From the NCBI GenBank assembly GCA_016235345.1, contig JACRLG010000007.1, positions 1-64,000 of the forward strand: 64,000 nucleotides of DNA. The letters are read 5' to 3'. Position numbers and translations under genes: made by a program. The notes below the pieces were generated by a model. That model saw only the letters and a list, made by a program, of their open reading frames with translations. It was not told the DNA's origin and did no database searches. The first letter of the stretch is position 1, and every line of letters starts with the position of its first letter. Positions 27,619-38,900 of this stretch are shown one piece after another. This DNA is from Deltaproteobacteria bacterium. Lineage in GTDB: Bacteria > Desulfobacterota > Desulfobacteria > Desulfobacterales > Desulfatibacillaceae.

Positions 27619-28623
27619 TCAGTTTACGCACCACACCCAGGCCCCGCCCGTCTGCGGCCTGTACTCGTCAATCCCGATGTCCCAGGCCGCGCCATAGGGC
27701 CTCACGTCGCCTTCAAAATCGTCCGTGAAGGTCCCGGAAAGGCTCGTCCCCTGGTCAATGGCCAAGGCCGCTGTCGATTTGAGCCGGAAATCCCCGCCCG
27801 CCGCGTCCACGAAACCGTTGAACCCGTCGGCGTTGCGGATGGAGGTAACCCAGGACGGGCCGTTGCCCCAGGTCTCGCCCGAATTGTCGTCAAAGATGCA
27901 GTTTGTGGCCGTCCCGGTTCCGGCCACGGTGCCCCAATAGCCGTTGGCCCACTTGTAAATTACCGAATTGTTGAGCGAAAGCCCGCCCGTGGTGGACGTG
28001 ACGATGGCGTACAGGCTGTCCGTGCCAAGGCTGCCCCGGAAAACCGTGTTGGTGACTGATGCCGTGGCCCCGCCGTAAAGCTGCATTCCCACGCACCCGG
28101 CGGAGTTGGCGTTCACCAGCGGGCCGATCACGCACCCGGCGACCCTTATGTTCTGGCAGCCGCTGAAAAAAAGCGCCTTCACGACCACGTCGTCGTTCAC
28201 GTGAAGCCGCACGGTCAAGTCGTAAAGGCCGAAATTGCTTTCCGTGGCGTCCCAGATCACGCCCGCCTGGGTGTCCTGGCTGGCGGCGCTGTCGATCACA
28301 ACACGGCGCTCGAACCCAGGCGCGGCGCGTATCACGCGGAAATAGCTGGAATTTACGGTGGCGATGCCGATGGCCACGGTCTGGTCGTAGGACACCTCGT
28401 CCGGGTAGCAGGTGAGGACCTCGCCCCGGCTGTTTCCGGCGCAGTTCACGTCCGTGTCGTTTTCCCAGGCTTGGAGCGACGTGTAATTACGGCCCGCACC
28501 GGCTGAACCGAAGGTGCTCTCGTTGTAGGCCAGCGGCAGGGGGCGGCTGGACGCCGGATACACCGGCCCCGAAAGAACCAGCAGAACGGCCAAAAGCCTG
28601 AAAATCAGGCGCGCCCGTTTCAT
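27619..28623 (-). CDS. Exported beta-helix protein
   Basis: 334 residues with a clear signal peptide (LLAVLLVLSGPVYPA). The body has repeated short strands (YFRVIRAAPGFERRVVIDSA, NFGLYDLTVRLHVNDDVVVK, NIRVAGCVIGPLVNANS), typical of right-handed parallel beta-helix/pectate-lyase-like repeats, and ends with an Ala/Asp-rich GDFRLKSTAALAIDQGT segment seen in choice-of-anchor/right-handed repeats. Stop and start overlap by 4 nt with the next upstream gene. A secreted protein in the lysis module is unusual for a phage; a lysogen-surface role is inferred. Confidence 0.65.
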   Translation of the reverse strand: MKRARLIFRLLAVLLVLSGPVYPASSRPLPLAYNESTFGSAGAGRNYTSLQAWENDTDVNCAGNSRGEVLTCYPDEVSYDQTVAIGIATVNSSYFRVIRAAPGFERRVVIDSAASQDTQAGVIWDATESNFGLYDLTVRLHVNDDVVVKALFFSGCQNIRVAGCVIGPLVNANSAGCVGMQLYGGATASVTNTVFRGSLGTDSLYAIVTSTTGGLSLNNSVIYKWANGYWGTVAGTGTATNCIFDDNSGETWGNGPSWVTSIRNADGFNGFVDAAGGDFRLKSTAALAIDQGTSLSGTFTDDFEGDVRPYGAAWDIGIDEYRPQTGGAWVWCVN

Positions 28624-29072
28624 TTGATTTCCTCCAACGCGGGCGCGGACTTGGCCTCAAGATCGGCGGCCACTGCCGCTTTCGCCTCGGTAGGCGTCAC
28701 GGCAAGGGACGTGGCCCTGTCGCCGATCACAACCCTGCCGTCAACCTCGGAAGCCGTGAACCTCTTTTTCCGCACCAAAGCGCCCTCTTCGTCCGTCACC
28801 GGGGCAAGCAGGGCGTCGCGTTCGGCCCTTGTCGCCGAAATTCTGACCACCTTGTGATGAAGCAAGTCCCTGTCCCCGAAAGCGTGGCCGCATGGGAAGC
28901 AGTCCACGATGTCGCCCTCCACGGCCTTCCAGGGCCGCTCCGGGTCTTCCGGCCATGTGGAGACGAGGCAGTCCCAGCAGAGGTCCTCACCGGCCCGCGC
29001 CAACAATGCAGAAACAGAGGAAAAAGCAGCAACGAGAATGAAGACGGCAGAAATTTTCGTTACCTTATTCAT
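28620..29072 (-). CDS. Exported small protein with Cys motif
   Basis: 150 residues. The N-terminal signal (KISAVFILVAAFSSVSALLA) is followed by CWDCL and later DCFPCGH, two CxxC-like pairs that could bind zinc or form disulfides. The middle is charged (RKKRFTASEVDGRVVIGD) and the end is Ala-rich helix. Overlaps the beta-helix gene start. Unknown function. Confidence 0.6.
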   Translation of the reverse strand: MNKVTKISAVFILVAAFSSVSALLARAGEDLCWDCLVSTWPEDPERPWKAVEGDIVDCFPCGHAFGDRDLLHHKVVRISATRAERDALLAPVTDEEGALVRKKRFTASEVDGRVVIGDRATSLAVTPTEAKAAVAADLEAKSAPALEEIK

Positions 29073-29131
29073 AAGGCTCCCGCGATAAGGCCCGGATCAA
29101 TTTCCTGATGCCACGAAATTGATCCGGGCGT

Positions 29132-29599
29132 TTAAGGCAAAAAATTCAACGTAATCCACAGCCCCTTGGACGCAGTTGAATGAATCCGCGTCACGTTCAC
29201 GCTTACGATGTCGCCGGCGGTCACGCGCTCGTTTGCCTCGGTAAGGGTTCCGTGCCAGCGGGTGTAGCCCGTGGCCACGGTGGCCGAATACATGGTTGCA
29301 TCGCTCGCTCCGGTGCGCCGGGTCACGGTAACGTCCAGGGTGCCGGTTCCCAATCCCAGATCGTAAACCCGAAGATCGGCGTCAAGAATCCGCCAGCCGT
29401 CCATCCAGCCCGGAACGGTGAAGGCCGCCTTATTGTTGCCCACCGTCGCGGCGGTGGGCGGCCCGTCAATCTGTATGGCGACCGACCGGCTCCGGGCTTG
29501 TCCCTTCCAGGCCCCTTGTTCGTTCCAGCCCGCAAGTGCAAGGCCAGCCGAAAAGGCGAGAGCGGCGGCCAAGGCCCAAAAGCCAATGGTGCGCTTCAT
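29132..29599 (-). CDS. Exported small beta-rich protein
   Basis: 155 residues from ATG 29599; its start overlaps the stop of the 29596-29778 gene (ATGA). Signal peptide (FWALAAALAFSAGLALAG), then beta-rich body (FTVPGWMDGWRILDADLRVY, VTVTRRTGASDATMYSATVA). Homologs were not recognised. Like the neighbouring exported proteins it may coat lysogens or virions. Confidence 0.58.
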   Translation of the reverse strand: MKRTIGFWALAAALAFSAGLALAGWNEQGAWKGQARSRSVAIQIDGPPTAATVGNNKAAFTVPGWMDGWRILDADLRVYDLGLGTGTLDVTVTRRTGASDATMYSATVATGYTRWHGTLTEANERVTAGDIVSVNVTRIHSTASKGLWITLNFLP

Positions 29600-29778
29600 T
29601 TGTTGATCCCCATGCGCAGAAAGATGCCCATCAGGCAGGTCACTCCGGTTTGTAGGGCCTGCCCCAGGCTTGCCTCGCCTGCTGCGTAGGTTCCGGCAGC
29701 GGTCACGACTCCGGCAACGGCGGTCCAGAAGGTTTTGGTTTTCCAGATTTTGTTTTGCAGAATTGCGGAAACGTCCAT
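29596..29778 (-). CDS. Candidate holin
   Basis: 60 residues with two short hydrophobic segments (FWTAVAGVVTAAGTYAAG and LQTGVTCLMGIFLRMG) separated by a polar turn. Small size, charged ends and location near the endolysin fit a holin that lets the endolysin reach the wall. No SAR signal. Overlaps the 29599 start. Confidence 0.6.
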   Translation of the reverse strand: MDVSAILQNKIWKTKTFWTAVAGVVTAAGTYAAGEASLGQALQTGVTCLMGIFLRMGINK

Positions 29779-29832
29779 GATTTTTCTCCTTTGATTGTTG
29801 GCAAAATTGCCGGTTTGCGTTTTTGACGGGCC

Positions 29833-30318
29833 TCAATTGGCCAGGATAAAAAGCGTTCCGCCCGTCAGGCTCAAAACCCCGCCGGTTTCCGTCACGATGA
29901 AGCGTATCCAGAAGGCGAAGTCAGGCGAGAATTGGGCGTACTTGGGCGCGGCGGATGTGACCCCGTTTAAAATGGACGAGGCACCCACCGGGGTAAACCA
30001 GTGGACGTTGTCCGGCGAGACTTCGTAGGTCACTTTTGCGGTGCCGCTCCCGGTGATGGAAAGCGCGACGGCAAAAAGCCCGTGGGAATAGGGGACAGCG
30101 CGGGATACGGCGTCGTAGCTCGATCCGGCGGCGCAGACGGTGGTGTAGGACTCGCCGGTCCCCTTGGAGAGGGTCACGGAGTCCTGCATCTTCCAGCCGT
30201 TGTCACCGGCAAGGGCAAGGGGCGAAGCGAACAGCAGAAAAATGGGGATTGCGGCGAGACAGAATAGAAGCGTATTTTTGAGGCGGAAATACCCTTGAAA
30301 TGGCAGAAACCCAAGCAT
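29833..30318 (-). CDS. Exported small protein at the head of the lysis module
   Basis: 161 residues from ATG 30318, with GGAGGG upstream; a longer frame to 30375 runs through a terminator hairpin and is not used. Signal peptide (FCLAAIPIFLLFASPLALAG) then beta-rich sequence (TYEVSPDNVHWFTPVGASSI). First gene after a strong terminator, so this module has its own promoter, not located with confidence. Confidence 0.6.
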   Translation of the reverse strand: MLGFLPFQGYFRLKNTLLFCLAAIPIFLLFASPLALAGDNGWKMQDSVTLSKGTGESYTTVCAAGSSYDAVSRAVPYSHGLFAVALSITGSGTAKVTYEVSPDNVHWFTPVGASSILNGVTSAAPKYAQFSPDFAFWIRFIVTETGGVLSLTGGTLFILAN

Positions 30319-30356
30319 GGCGCGCCCTCCGCGACGAAACGGGAAGAGCCGCCAAA

Positions 30357-30400
30357 AGAAAACGGCCCTCCCCACGTTCTTCGCGGCGGGGAGGGCCGTT
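30357..30400 (-). terminator. Rho-independent terminator after the KAP-FGE gene
   Basis: AACGGCCCTCCCC and GGGGAGGGCCGTT form a perfect 13-bp stem. Read on the minus strand it is followed by TTTTCTTTT. It isolates the KAP-FGE/virion transcripts from the lysis module. Confidence 0.85.
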
Positions 30401-30508
30401 CAACTACGCAGCCACACTACACAATATACAGCGGTCCTGTCAAGCACATATTCAAAATGTACGAAAACAACCCAAATCGTGCCCTAAACACATTTTGCAT
30501 ACGACCGG

Positions 30509-32818
30509 TTAAGAAATTCGAGAGGAAACGACACGAAAGCCTAAGGGGCCTGTCGTGTTGTTATGAGAGTCCCAGCCGCGATTCGCCGACCGGCAGGTCC
30601 CGGCCTCGTGGCGATTCGAGCCACCACGAAGCACGCGGAAACGAGCGGAATTCGGGCCTTCTGGATCAACATTTGGCGATTTATCATAATAATAAGTGCT
30701 TTCATACCAATCCTTACACCATTCCCAAACATTGCCATGCATATCATAGAGTCCCCATTCGTTGGCCTTCTTTTTACCGACCTGATGGGTTACACCGCCG
30801 GAATTTTTATTATACCAGGCATATTCAGCCAATCCGTCATCCGAATCCCCGAAACAATACTTGGTTGTGCTTCCCGCCCGGCAGGCATATTCCCATTGGG
30901 CCTCGGTGGGCAGGGTGAATCTTCTCCCTGCTTCCTTGGAAAGCTTTTCGCAGAAAACCATGGCATCTTCCCAACTCACATTTTCAACCGGACGGTTCTT
31001 GTCTTCGAAGTTTGAGTGTAAGTATGAGGGTGTCTTGCCCGTCAATGCCTCGTATTGCTCCTGTGTCACCTGGGTAGCGTTCATTTCAAAGGCGCTTAAA
31101 GTAACCTCGTGGGGCGGGTTGTTGTTGTCCAAGCCATCGCCCATCGTAAATGTCCCGGCGTGGATTGAAACCATGTTTGATTCTATTTCAGCGATGACCT
31201 GGGCCAGCTCCCTTTTCGGCCAAGCGAACTCATTTTCAGGCTGCTTGTGCATCTCGCCTTTATCGGGCAGCCTGTCATCCGGCTTTTCATCTTTTAGAAT
31301 TTCAGTCAGTTCCTCCCGGTAATTCTTGTCCTCAAGCCATCTGATCCCTGCTTCAGTTATCAGAATGCTGCATAAATGCTCATCTTTTTCTATTTTCTGC
31401 AATTTGAAGTCCATAGTTGTTGCTTCTTCGCATATTATTTTTTCCCTAAGCGTGGCGCATCGTAAATTATGGCTTGATGAGTTCTTAACATCATCAAGTT
31501 TAAAAGCATTCGCCAATTGCTGGCCGATTGTTGTTTCGTCGTCTTTCTTGGGCTGATAATCCAGGTCAGACCGGAAGGAATCGTATTTTTTTTCTCCAAG
31601 CACTTCATTTATCAGCATTGCGAAAAGATCAAATTTGTCTTTATTTTCAGCCTTCCGAATCCGGTACTTTACGATGAGTCCATTCAGTTTTCTTACAATT
31701 TCACGGGGATTATACTTGCCAACTTCGGCTATGAGGGCATAGAGCTTGTCCGGCGAAATGCCGCCAGCCAGAAACACACTCTTTATACCAGCCTCGTCCA
31801 GAAGCTTTTCTATGAATTCATTCATCTCCCCTGAATTGCGTTTGGGCACATAGTGACGAACCTGGATAATTTTCCCCAAATATTCCTTGAAATACTCCAA
31901 GTACTCGCCCATGCGCTGTTTTAATTCCTGATCGTCCCCGGCAAGGGGGGCAAAATGATATTCCTTGGTGTACTTGTTTTTTACGAATTCCTCAATAATC
32001 TCCGGGTATATTCCAAGTACGAAAGCGAAGCCGGGCTGATGCAGCACCAGTTTTATGCTTTCCAAAAGGCGCACGGCCTGTTCGGGAAAGCAGCGGTCAA
32101 GGTCATCAATAAATACAACTATCTTGGGCTTGTTGATATTTTCGTCGCAAGCCAGTCGGCTCAGCTTGTCGAAGGCGTCGAAATAGAGGCTACGGTCAAT
32201 CAGTGAGTTCTGGGTAGGAATGTCTTTGTTAAGTTCCTTATAACGCTCGATCATGTCTTTTACTGAGGCATTTATCTTGACCTCGCTTATCCCCGGTATT
32301 CCAAGCTTGCCTTTCATGGAAAGCCCGAAGAGAATCGAACGGAGTGCGTTGTGGACCTTTTCACCGCCGTCCTTCAATATTTCCAAGCCTTTTTTAGCGG
32401 CTTCGAAAACATTGTCAGCTATGCCAAGCTCATCTCTCTGTTTTCCGTCCCGTGAAGAAATATACTCCCAAAACTTCTCTTTATTGGCAATATCGCGGGC
32501 TATGGTTGAAAGAAGCGGGATAATGAGGTGCTCCTCGCGTTCGTATTGCCAGGCGTTGAACCAGACAGGCACTGCTGTGTTTTCGAGCAAGCCTTCGACA
32601 TTTATAACATTCATCATAAGGCGCATGAGGGAGGTTTTTCCCGAACCCCAATTTCCGAAAATACCTATGGTTATGGGGTCAGGCGTATATAGCGCGGCCT
32701 TGGCTAAAACTTCGGCTGTTGCAGCGAAACTTAAATCGTCTTTGCGTGCGGTCTCGTTAACCGGTTGATCGCTTATAAGGACGTGGTTCTTCTTCGGGCT
32801 CGACCCTGCTTGGCTCAT
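30509..32818 (-). CDS. KAP-family NTPase fused to an FGE/SUMF1-like domain
   Basis: 769 residues. N-terminal KAP P-loop NTPase: Walker A IFGNWGSGKTSLM at residues 53-65, Walker B KIVVFIDDLDRCFPEQ near 233 and LVLHQPGFAFVLGIYP after it. A helical middle leads to a C-terminal formylglycine-generating-enzyme-like (C-type-lectin fold) domain from about residue 545: HAGTFTMGDG, PVENVSWEDAMVFCEKL, FTLPTEAQWEYACRAGST, YDMHGNVWEWCKDW, FRVLRGGS. Only one of the two Cys used by aerobic FGE is visible near the end, so it may bind a ligand rather than act as an enzyme. KAP proteins are often membrane-associated sensors in conflict systems. It lies alone between phage genes with lower GC and its own terminator. 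Confidence 0.85.
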   Translation of the reverse strand: MSQAGSSPKKNHVLISDQPVNETARKDDLSFAATAEVLAKAALYTPDPITIGIFGNWGSGKTSLMRLMMNVINVEGLLENTAVPVWFNAWQYEREEHLIIPLLSTIARDIANKEKFWEYISSRDGKQRDELGIADNVFEAAKKGLEILKDGGEKVHNALRSILFGLSMKGKLGIPGISEVKINASVKDMIERYKELNKDIPTQNSLIDRSLYFDAFDKLSRLACDENINKPKIVVFIDDLDRCFPEQAVRLLESIKLVLHQPGFAFVLGIYPEIIEEFVKNKYTKEYHFAPLAGDDQELKQRMGEYLEYFKEYLGKIIQVRHYVPKRNSGEMNEFIEKLLDEAGIKSVFLAGGISPDKLYALIAEVGKYNPREIVRKLNGLIVKYRIRKAENKDKFDLFAMLINEVLGEKKYDSFRSDLDYQPKKDDETTIGQQLANAFKLDDVKNSSSHNLRCATLREKIICEEATTMDFKLQKIEKDEHLCSILITEAGIRWLEDKNYREELTEILKDEKPDDRLPDKGEMHKQPENEFAWPKRELAQVIAEIESNMVSIHAGTFTMGDGLDNNNPPHEVTLSAFEMNATQVTQEQYEALTGKTPSYLHSNFEDKNRPVENVSWEDAMVFCEKLSKEAGRRFTLPTEAQWEYACRAGSTTKYCFGDSDDGLAEYAWYNKNSGGVTHQVGKKKANEWGLYDMHGNVWEWCKDWYESTYYYDKSPNVDPEGPNSARFRVLRGGSNRHEAGTCRSANRGWDSHNNTTGPLGFRVVSSRIS

Positions 32819-32999
32819 GCGGTATCTCCGAAAAAATTACAGGGATGGCAATCTGGCAAGACAATCTCAACGCTTATGGTATATTGAGGGCATACTTCGG
32901 AATTGGCATGACGTCAAGTACGTATGCCTTAACCGAAAACATGGAAATTTTTTCCATACCAAAATTTGTTGAGGCGTATGGCTTCGGGCCTTCGCCTTC

Positions 33000-35900
33000 T
33001 CAAGCCGCCTCGGCAACCTTTGCCGCCTTAGCGTCCCTAAGCACCTTCGCTTTCGCCTTTTTCCTGGCCCTTTCAATCACCTTTTTAAAAGCTCTGGCTT
33101 TCTTTTCATCCGTCAATCCCGCCCAGCCCGGCGTTTCAACGTAGCGTTTTAGGCGCGGCTCCGCGATGCGGGCGGACTCTTCCACGTAGGCGCGGTATTG
33201 GGCGTTGGTCATAGTCATGGGGATTCCGCCCTTGGCGTAGTTTCGGCCCGGAGGCCCCATGGTGAAGGCCCCGGAGTCCGTAAGGCGCTTCATTTCATTA
33301 AGCACGGCCTTGTTTTCGGTGCGCACGGCCAGCGTCTCCGGCGCGGCGAAGGCCCTTTGTATGTGGATACCGCCCGCCTGCAAAAGGGCCGTCAAGCCGT
33401 CCTCCTCGCCACGCAGTTTCTGCAACAGGGCCTGCGCCTGTATGGGCTGCATGGATAGCGCCACGTTGGCCACCGTCGCCGGAAGCCTGTTCCAGAACCC
33501 TTCCACTGGCTGATGATAGCTCTTGCCCACGGTTTTTCCGGTTGCCAAAAACTGCCCGGCCCCGGTGAAGGGCCGCCCGGCGTAATCCCGGCCCGTGGCG
33601 AATGACCCCGCAATCTTGACCACCGGCGCGCCCTTATTAATGATGAGCCGGTCCAGGTCAATGATCTTCAATGGGTCCAGAAAATGCCCGGCAACAGAGA
33701 AAACTTTGCGTTCGCCGTCGTCAAGGTCCTGACCAAGCCATCCGTAAATCTTCGTAACGTCCACCCCGGCCCAGCGGAACCGCTTGAAATTTATCCAGTT
33801 ATCCGTCTGCTCCTTCCAGAACTCCCAGGTGTCCTCCCAACCGTTTATCAGCATCTGTAAAAGCATGGTGGTCGCCACCGAGCGCACAATCACCTTGGTG
33901 AAAAACTGCCGGTAACGCGCGGGCATACCGGGCGGGGGCGCAATGTCGCCGATTGCCCGGCTGATCTTTTCGTTTACGCCCGGCACAAGGCCCGTAACCA
34001 TGCGAAAATTCGATTCCGTCCAATCCGGGGCCAGGAGCAGCAGCCGCGCCGCTTTCTGCAAGGTCGGATTCCTGCCCATGCGCCCCAGGTGCAGGCCGCC
34101 GAAGTCCTCGTTGATAAGGCGCGCCGCGATCTCGGCGACCTTGTCCGCGTCCGGGCGCGGTCCCTTGCCTTTAAGGTGCGCGTCGTGCCGCTCCTGCAAA
34201 AGGTGAGCGTACTCGTGGATGAACGCCTCGGCCTTGAGCCCCGCGAAAAAGCGCCCGAAAAGCGAGGTCTCGAAATTCTCCCGGCCCCGCCTGATGCCCC
34301 GGATAACCTTCACCGCCCGCTCAAACCCGGCTGATTCCGCAAGGCTTTCCACGATGCCCGGCATGGAGCTCAGGGCACTCTCGTTCCAGTCCGCAACCTC
34401 ACCAAGGGTGAGTCCGTTTTTGACGCCCAGCGTGATAAGCGGATGATTGTCCATAATCTTCTGGAACCCGGCCTTGTAGGCCGAAACCGGGTTGACGCCA
34501 GCGCTCTTGTAAACCCGGCCAGTCATGGGGTCCTTTATTTTGCGGCCCGCGGTCCAGCCGTGATTCACCGCAAGCGCCCAGCTTCGCGTTCCCGCCATGT
34601 GATGGAAAAAGCTCGACAAAAGTATCCAGCTTTTGAGGGACGCATTGAACCGCGCAAGCCACGAGGCCCCCGGAGTCTGCCGGAAAAGGGCGTCAATGGC
34701 CGTCATCTTGTTAATCATGTCGGCCAGCTCGACAGGCGCGTAAAGGTGCCGTTTTTCCCACATGTCGGCCACATCGTGGGCTGGCCTGTGCTGGATGAAA
34801 GCCCGGTCCCAACCCTTTTGCGCCGCGAATTCCTTTGCGTCCTCTTCGGTGTCGAAAATCCGGTAAGCCCGTTCGTTGCCCGCAAACTTAAACAGCGCCC
34901 ATTTCTCCGGCACATGCCTCACCGGAGCCACAAAGAACGACCGCGTGCCGTAAGTGTCTACCATAAGGGCCGATGCGTCGTCAGGCCCGGCCCCGGCGCT
35001 TGCGGACTGCCCCGTCCATTCCCAGACCGAAAAGCCCGGCGCTTCCAGCTTCGCGTATCCGGGCCGGTTCGAGTCAGTGTCGAAAAACCGCCGCCCGTTC
35101 GCGTCGCGGGTTTCGTAGCCGTTTTTCAGAAAATCCTTGTGCGCCAAAATGGTTTCAAGCTCTTCGGCGTAGGTCCCCCAACTGTTGGTGAGGCCCTTTA
35201 CGCCAAGCTCGTACCCGGCCTCCCATCCGTCCAGAATTGAATCCAGGCTCCGCTTTTTGGCGGCGGTGGTGGAAACCCTGAACCCGTAGCCGCTCCCTGC
35301 GCCCGAAAATTCGGCCTTGCGTTTTTCCGGGAAGCTCCATATCCGGCGCACGTAGTCGTCGGCAAAGCTCTGGATGACCTTGTTGGCCTTGGCCACGTTA
35401 AATGCGTTGTCGAAGCGCGCGCCGATCTCGTCCGCCAGGGCCTTTTCGGCGTCCGTCAGATTTTCCACCCGGTCCAGGATCGCCAAGTGGTCCTTGATTT
35501 TCAGCTTCTGCTTTCGTGATGCAAGCGGGCTCATCATCTGCTTTTTTGCCCAGGCACGGTGCTTTTTGATCCTGCCTGTCTCGCCCTTCACGTCCCGCCA
35601 GACCATGAGCGCCAAGTCCAGAAGATCGCTGTCCGCGCTACGCTTCCATTCATCGAACCCGATCACCTTCTTGCCGAGGAACTTCCTGCTTCCCGCAAGC
35701 TGCTGAAGGCGCTTCTGAAGCCTCAGCACGTCCGTTCGGGCCTGCTGAACGCCCACGTCCTTCTGCTCAAAAAGCCTGTTGGCATAGCTGCGGTTCTGCT
35801 CAAGGTCCCGCGTCAAGGAAGGGCCTGTCACTTTTCCGGTTGAAAACTCGGCCCATCCGCCGCCGGTAGCGGGTTTGACAAAATCTAAAATATCCGTTAT

Positions 35901-38900
35901 TTTTATCTTGAGGCTGGATGCAGGCTGGTTGCCAGGAAGTTGTTGGTCCCCGCGCCAGGCGACCCCATCCAGCCTCTGTTTTTGAAACACGCTGTGATCG
36001 TAAAATTTCCTGCCAACTTGTGTTTCTCTGATTACGAGTTTAACCGCGTAACCTTCCCCGGCAATATCCACCGCACCCAACAACGTATGAATTGCCTTAA
36101 TATTTCTGTCGCTATGCCTGTGAGTTGTTGTTCGCGCCAAGACTGCGGTTTCCAAAAGCCTGGGTATTGCAGCAATGGACTTCAACTGTTGTAGGGGCAT
36201 CCATGCGTGAGAGGTCGTGTGCTTGACCCCAGACCACAACCCGGTTATCTCCCATGACGTGTCTTTATTCACCACGGATTCAGGAAAATTATGTTTAGCG
36301 TATTTCCTTGCATCATCAGCCCTCAATTCGCCCGAATGAGAAATTTCTTCCCCGCTTATCAGCACCACTTCCATATCAGGCTTTTTGGCGGCTTCCTCCT
36401 GCGAAAGCTCATACAGCTTGTCGGTGTCGTAAGCGGCGCTTATGGCCGCCTCAACAACGCTTGGCCTTCTTGCCTGAATACGCCCCCGCTCCAAATCCCG
36501 CACTACCCTTAAGCCGGTCTTTGTAACCAAGTTCACCAGGGCGTCCGCCCAATCGGCCAGCCGTTGAAGCACCTGCCCAACAAGGGTCTTGCGGTCGAAG
36601 TCGCGTTTTGCAAGCGCCCATTCCACGTAGCGCGCCCGGTCCTCTTTGCCGCCAAGGAGCTTTTCGTCCTTGCCCTTTGCTTCATCAAAGGCGCTCTTGA
36701 AAGGCAGCTTACCGGCCTTGTGGAGCCCCTTTACGGCGTCACTTAACGCCTCGATCTCATCGTCGGTGAAAAATCCCAAATCCTCAAGCCCGTGCGTCGC
36801 CTCATGCGCGAAAGTCCACCTGTCACCGGCCTTGCGGCTTATGGTGATCCGCCCGTTTGCGTAGCGGCCTTTTACCACCTCGCCCGTTTCAAGCTTCCTG
36901 CCACGGCTGGCCTTGAATGTCACCGAGTCCGCGCCGATTTCGTCCACGGCCTCAACCAGAAAGCCCACACCGTCAAGGTTCTTAACGAACACCGCCCCGT
37001 CCGGGCTCCTATCCACGCTCCACCCGGCATGTTCCGGGAAAAACCCCTGCACTTCCTGGATGTTCACATCCGACCAGGGCGCGAACTCATCACAGTCAAA
37101 GGCCCCGGTCAGGTCCTCAGTGGAGAACTCCGCGACCGGCAAGGGGCTTGCAATCCCAACCGCAACAGCCGCTTCCGCGTCGTCAGCTCCTTCCGGCTTT
37201 TCACCAAGCCCGGCCAAAAGCTCATCGTCGCCCTCGTCGTAATAGGCAACCTCGCCCGACTCCTGGCCATCGCCCGCCACCGGCACATCCAGGGTCACGC
37301 TTCTTAGGGCGTTGCGCATCCCGAACATGACCGCATCCATCATTTTCCGGTCCGGCTCAACGTCCGGAGGCGCGTTCTTCCCGGCCTCCTCAAGGGCCGC
37401 GTTCACCTCGCCCAGGCGCTTTTCGGCGGCCTCAAGCAGGCCCTTTTCCTCAAAGGGGATTTCGGCGTTTTTCGCGTAATCGGCCTTTTCCCTTTGCAGG
37501 TTTTCCAGGCGCTTTTGAAGCCTCCTGTCCTTGCCGAAAACCGGGGCAGCCTCGCGGCCTTCCACGAATTCCAAGGCCCCCTTGGCCGTGGCATACTGCA
37601 TCCCGTCCCTGGTGTAAGCCTTTTCAACTCCAGGTATCCCGCTAAAAACCACCGTTGCCTTGCCCAGGTTGTTCACCCCGGCTATGGTTTTTTGCTCGTT
37701 ACCGTCCTTGTCCGTGAACGTTGGAAGGAAGAGGGCGTCAACCTTGATCTCGAAAAGGCTCCCTATGCGGAACGCCGCCGTTTCGCCCGCAAAGCTGTGT
37801 TTCTCCCGCAGGGCCTTTAGTTGGTCTGAATACTGGCTCCTGGTTTCCTCTTTTTGGGAGTCGAGAATTTTCTTCTCAAGAACCGCTTCCTGGAACTTGA
37901 AATCGTCAAAATCCCTTTTGGTGTAGTTCTTGAAATGCTCCAAAGCCTTTTTGCGGTTCTCCGCGTGGAACTTGGCCGCCAAATCCAAAAATTCCTTGCG
38001 GCCAAGCTCCCGGCCATCAAAGGTAATGGTTTTGGCCTTTATGTCGCCTTTTTCATCCTGCCCGAAAACCTCAGCGTAGGCATTTTCCGCCGTCACGGCC
38101 CTTTCTATTTTGGGAGCCGCTTCCTCAATCTCCCGCCTTGTCTGGGCCAGCATCCGGGCCGCCTTTGAAACGCCCATCTCCCAAAGGGACTTTTTAACCT
38201 TAAGATCGTTCACCTTATGGGCAAGGTCGTGCTGCTCCCATAAAAGGGGGTTGCCCGCAGCAGCCGCGCTCATCTCCGAAAAGCTCAACTGTTCCGAGCT
38301 TACCGGCTCGGTCATGGTGCGGCTCCATTCCTCGGACCCCAGAATCTTGTCTATGAAGCGCTGCTTTTTCTCCAATATCTTGTAGAAGACCGAATCAAGG
38401 GACCGGTCCACAACGTAATTGGTGATCCTCACGATCTTGTTCATGTTGCCATGGCGCACCAGCCGCCCGTTGCGCTGCTCGAAAAGCATGGGGGTGTAGT
38501 TCACGTCAACGTGATGAACCCGCACAAGCCTGTCCTGGATGTTGACTCCCACCCCCAACGATTCGCTGTGGCCGATTATGACCCTGGCCTCGCCGCTTCT
38601 GATCTTGTCGAACATCTCATTGGCGGCCTTGTCGGTCTTGGCCTCGCTCCGAAGCAAAATCTCGTGCCTCGGCACACCTTTTTGAACAAGCAGATTCCGT
38701 ATTTCATCATAGGCGTTAAAATATCCCGGCGTGCCTTCACCCGACTGATAAACGTCCAGAAAAACCGCCTGGGACAATCGGTCCTTTTCGGTTTTTTTCC
38801 AGGTATCAAAAATCTCGTCCGCTACGTGAAAAAGCTTTCCCTCCTTCACGTCCGCGAACCCCACCGGGTCCACCAGCCGCAAATCAATGGCCGCCTTGCG

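Noticed and set aside
30400-32818. Complete diversity-generating retroelement
   Set aside because: No reverse transcriptase or template repeat found in the window; only the target-like end of the FGE domain is present.
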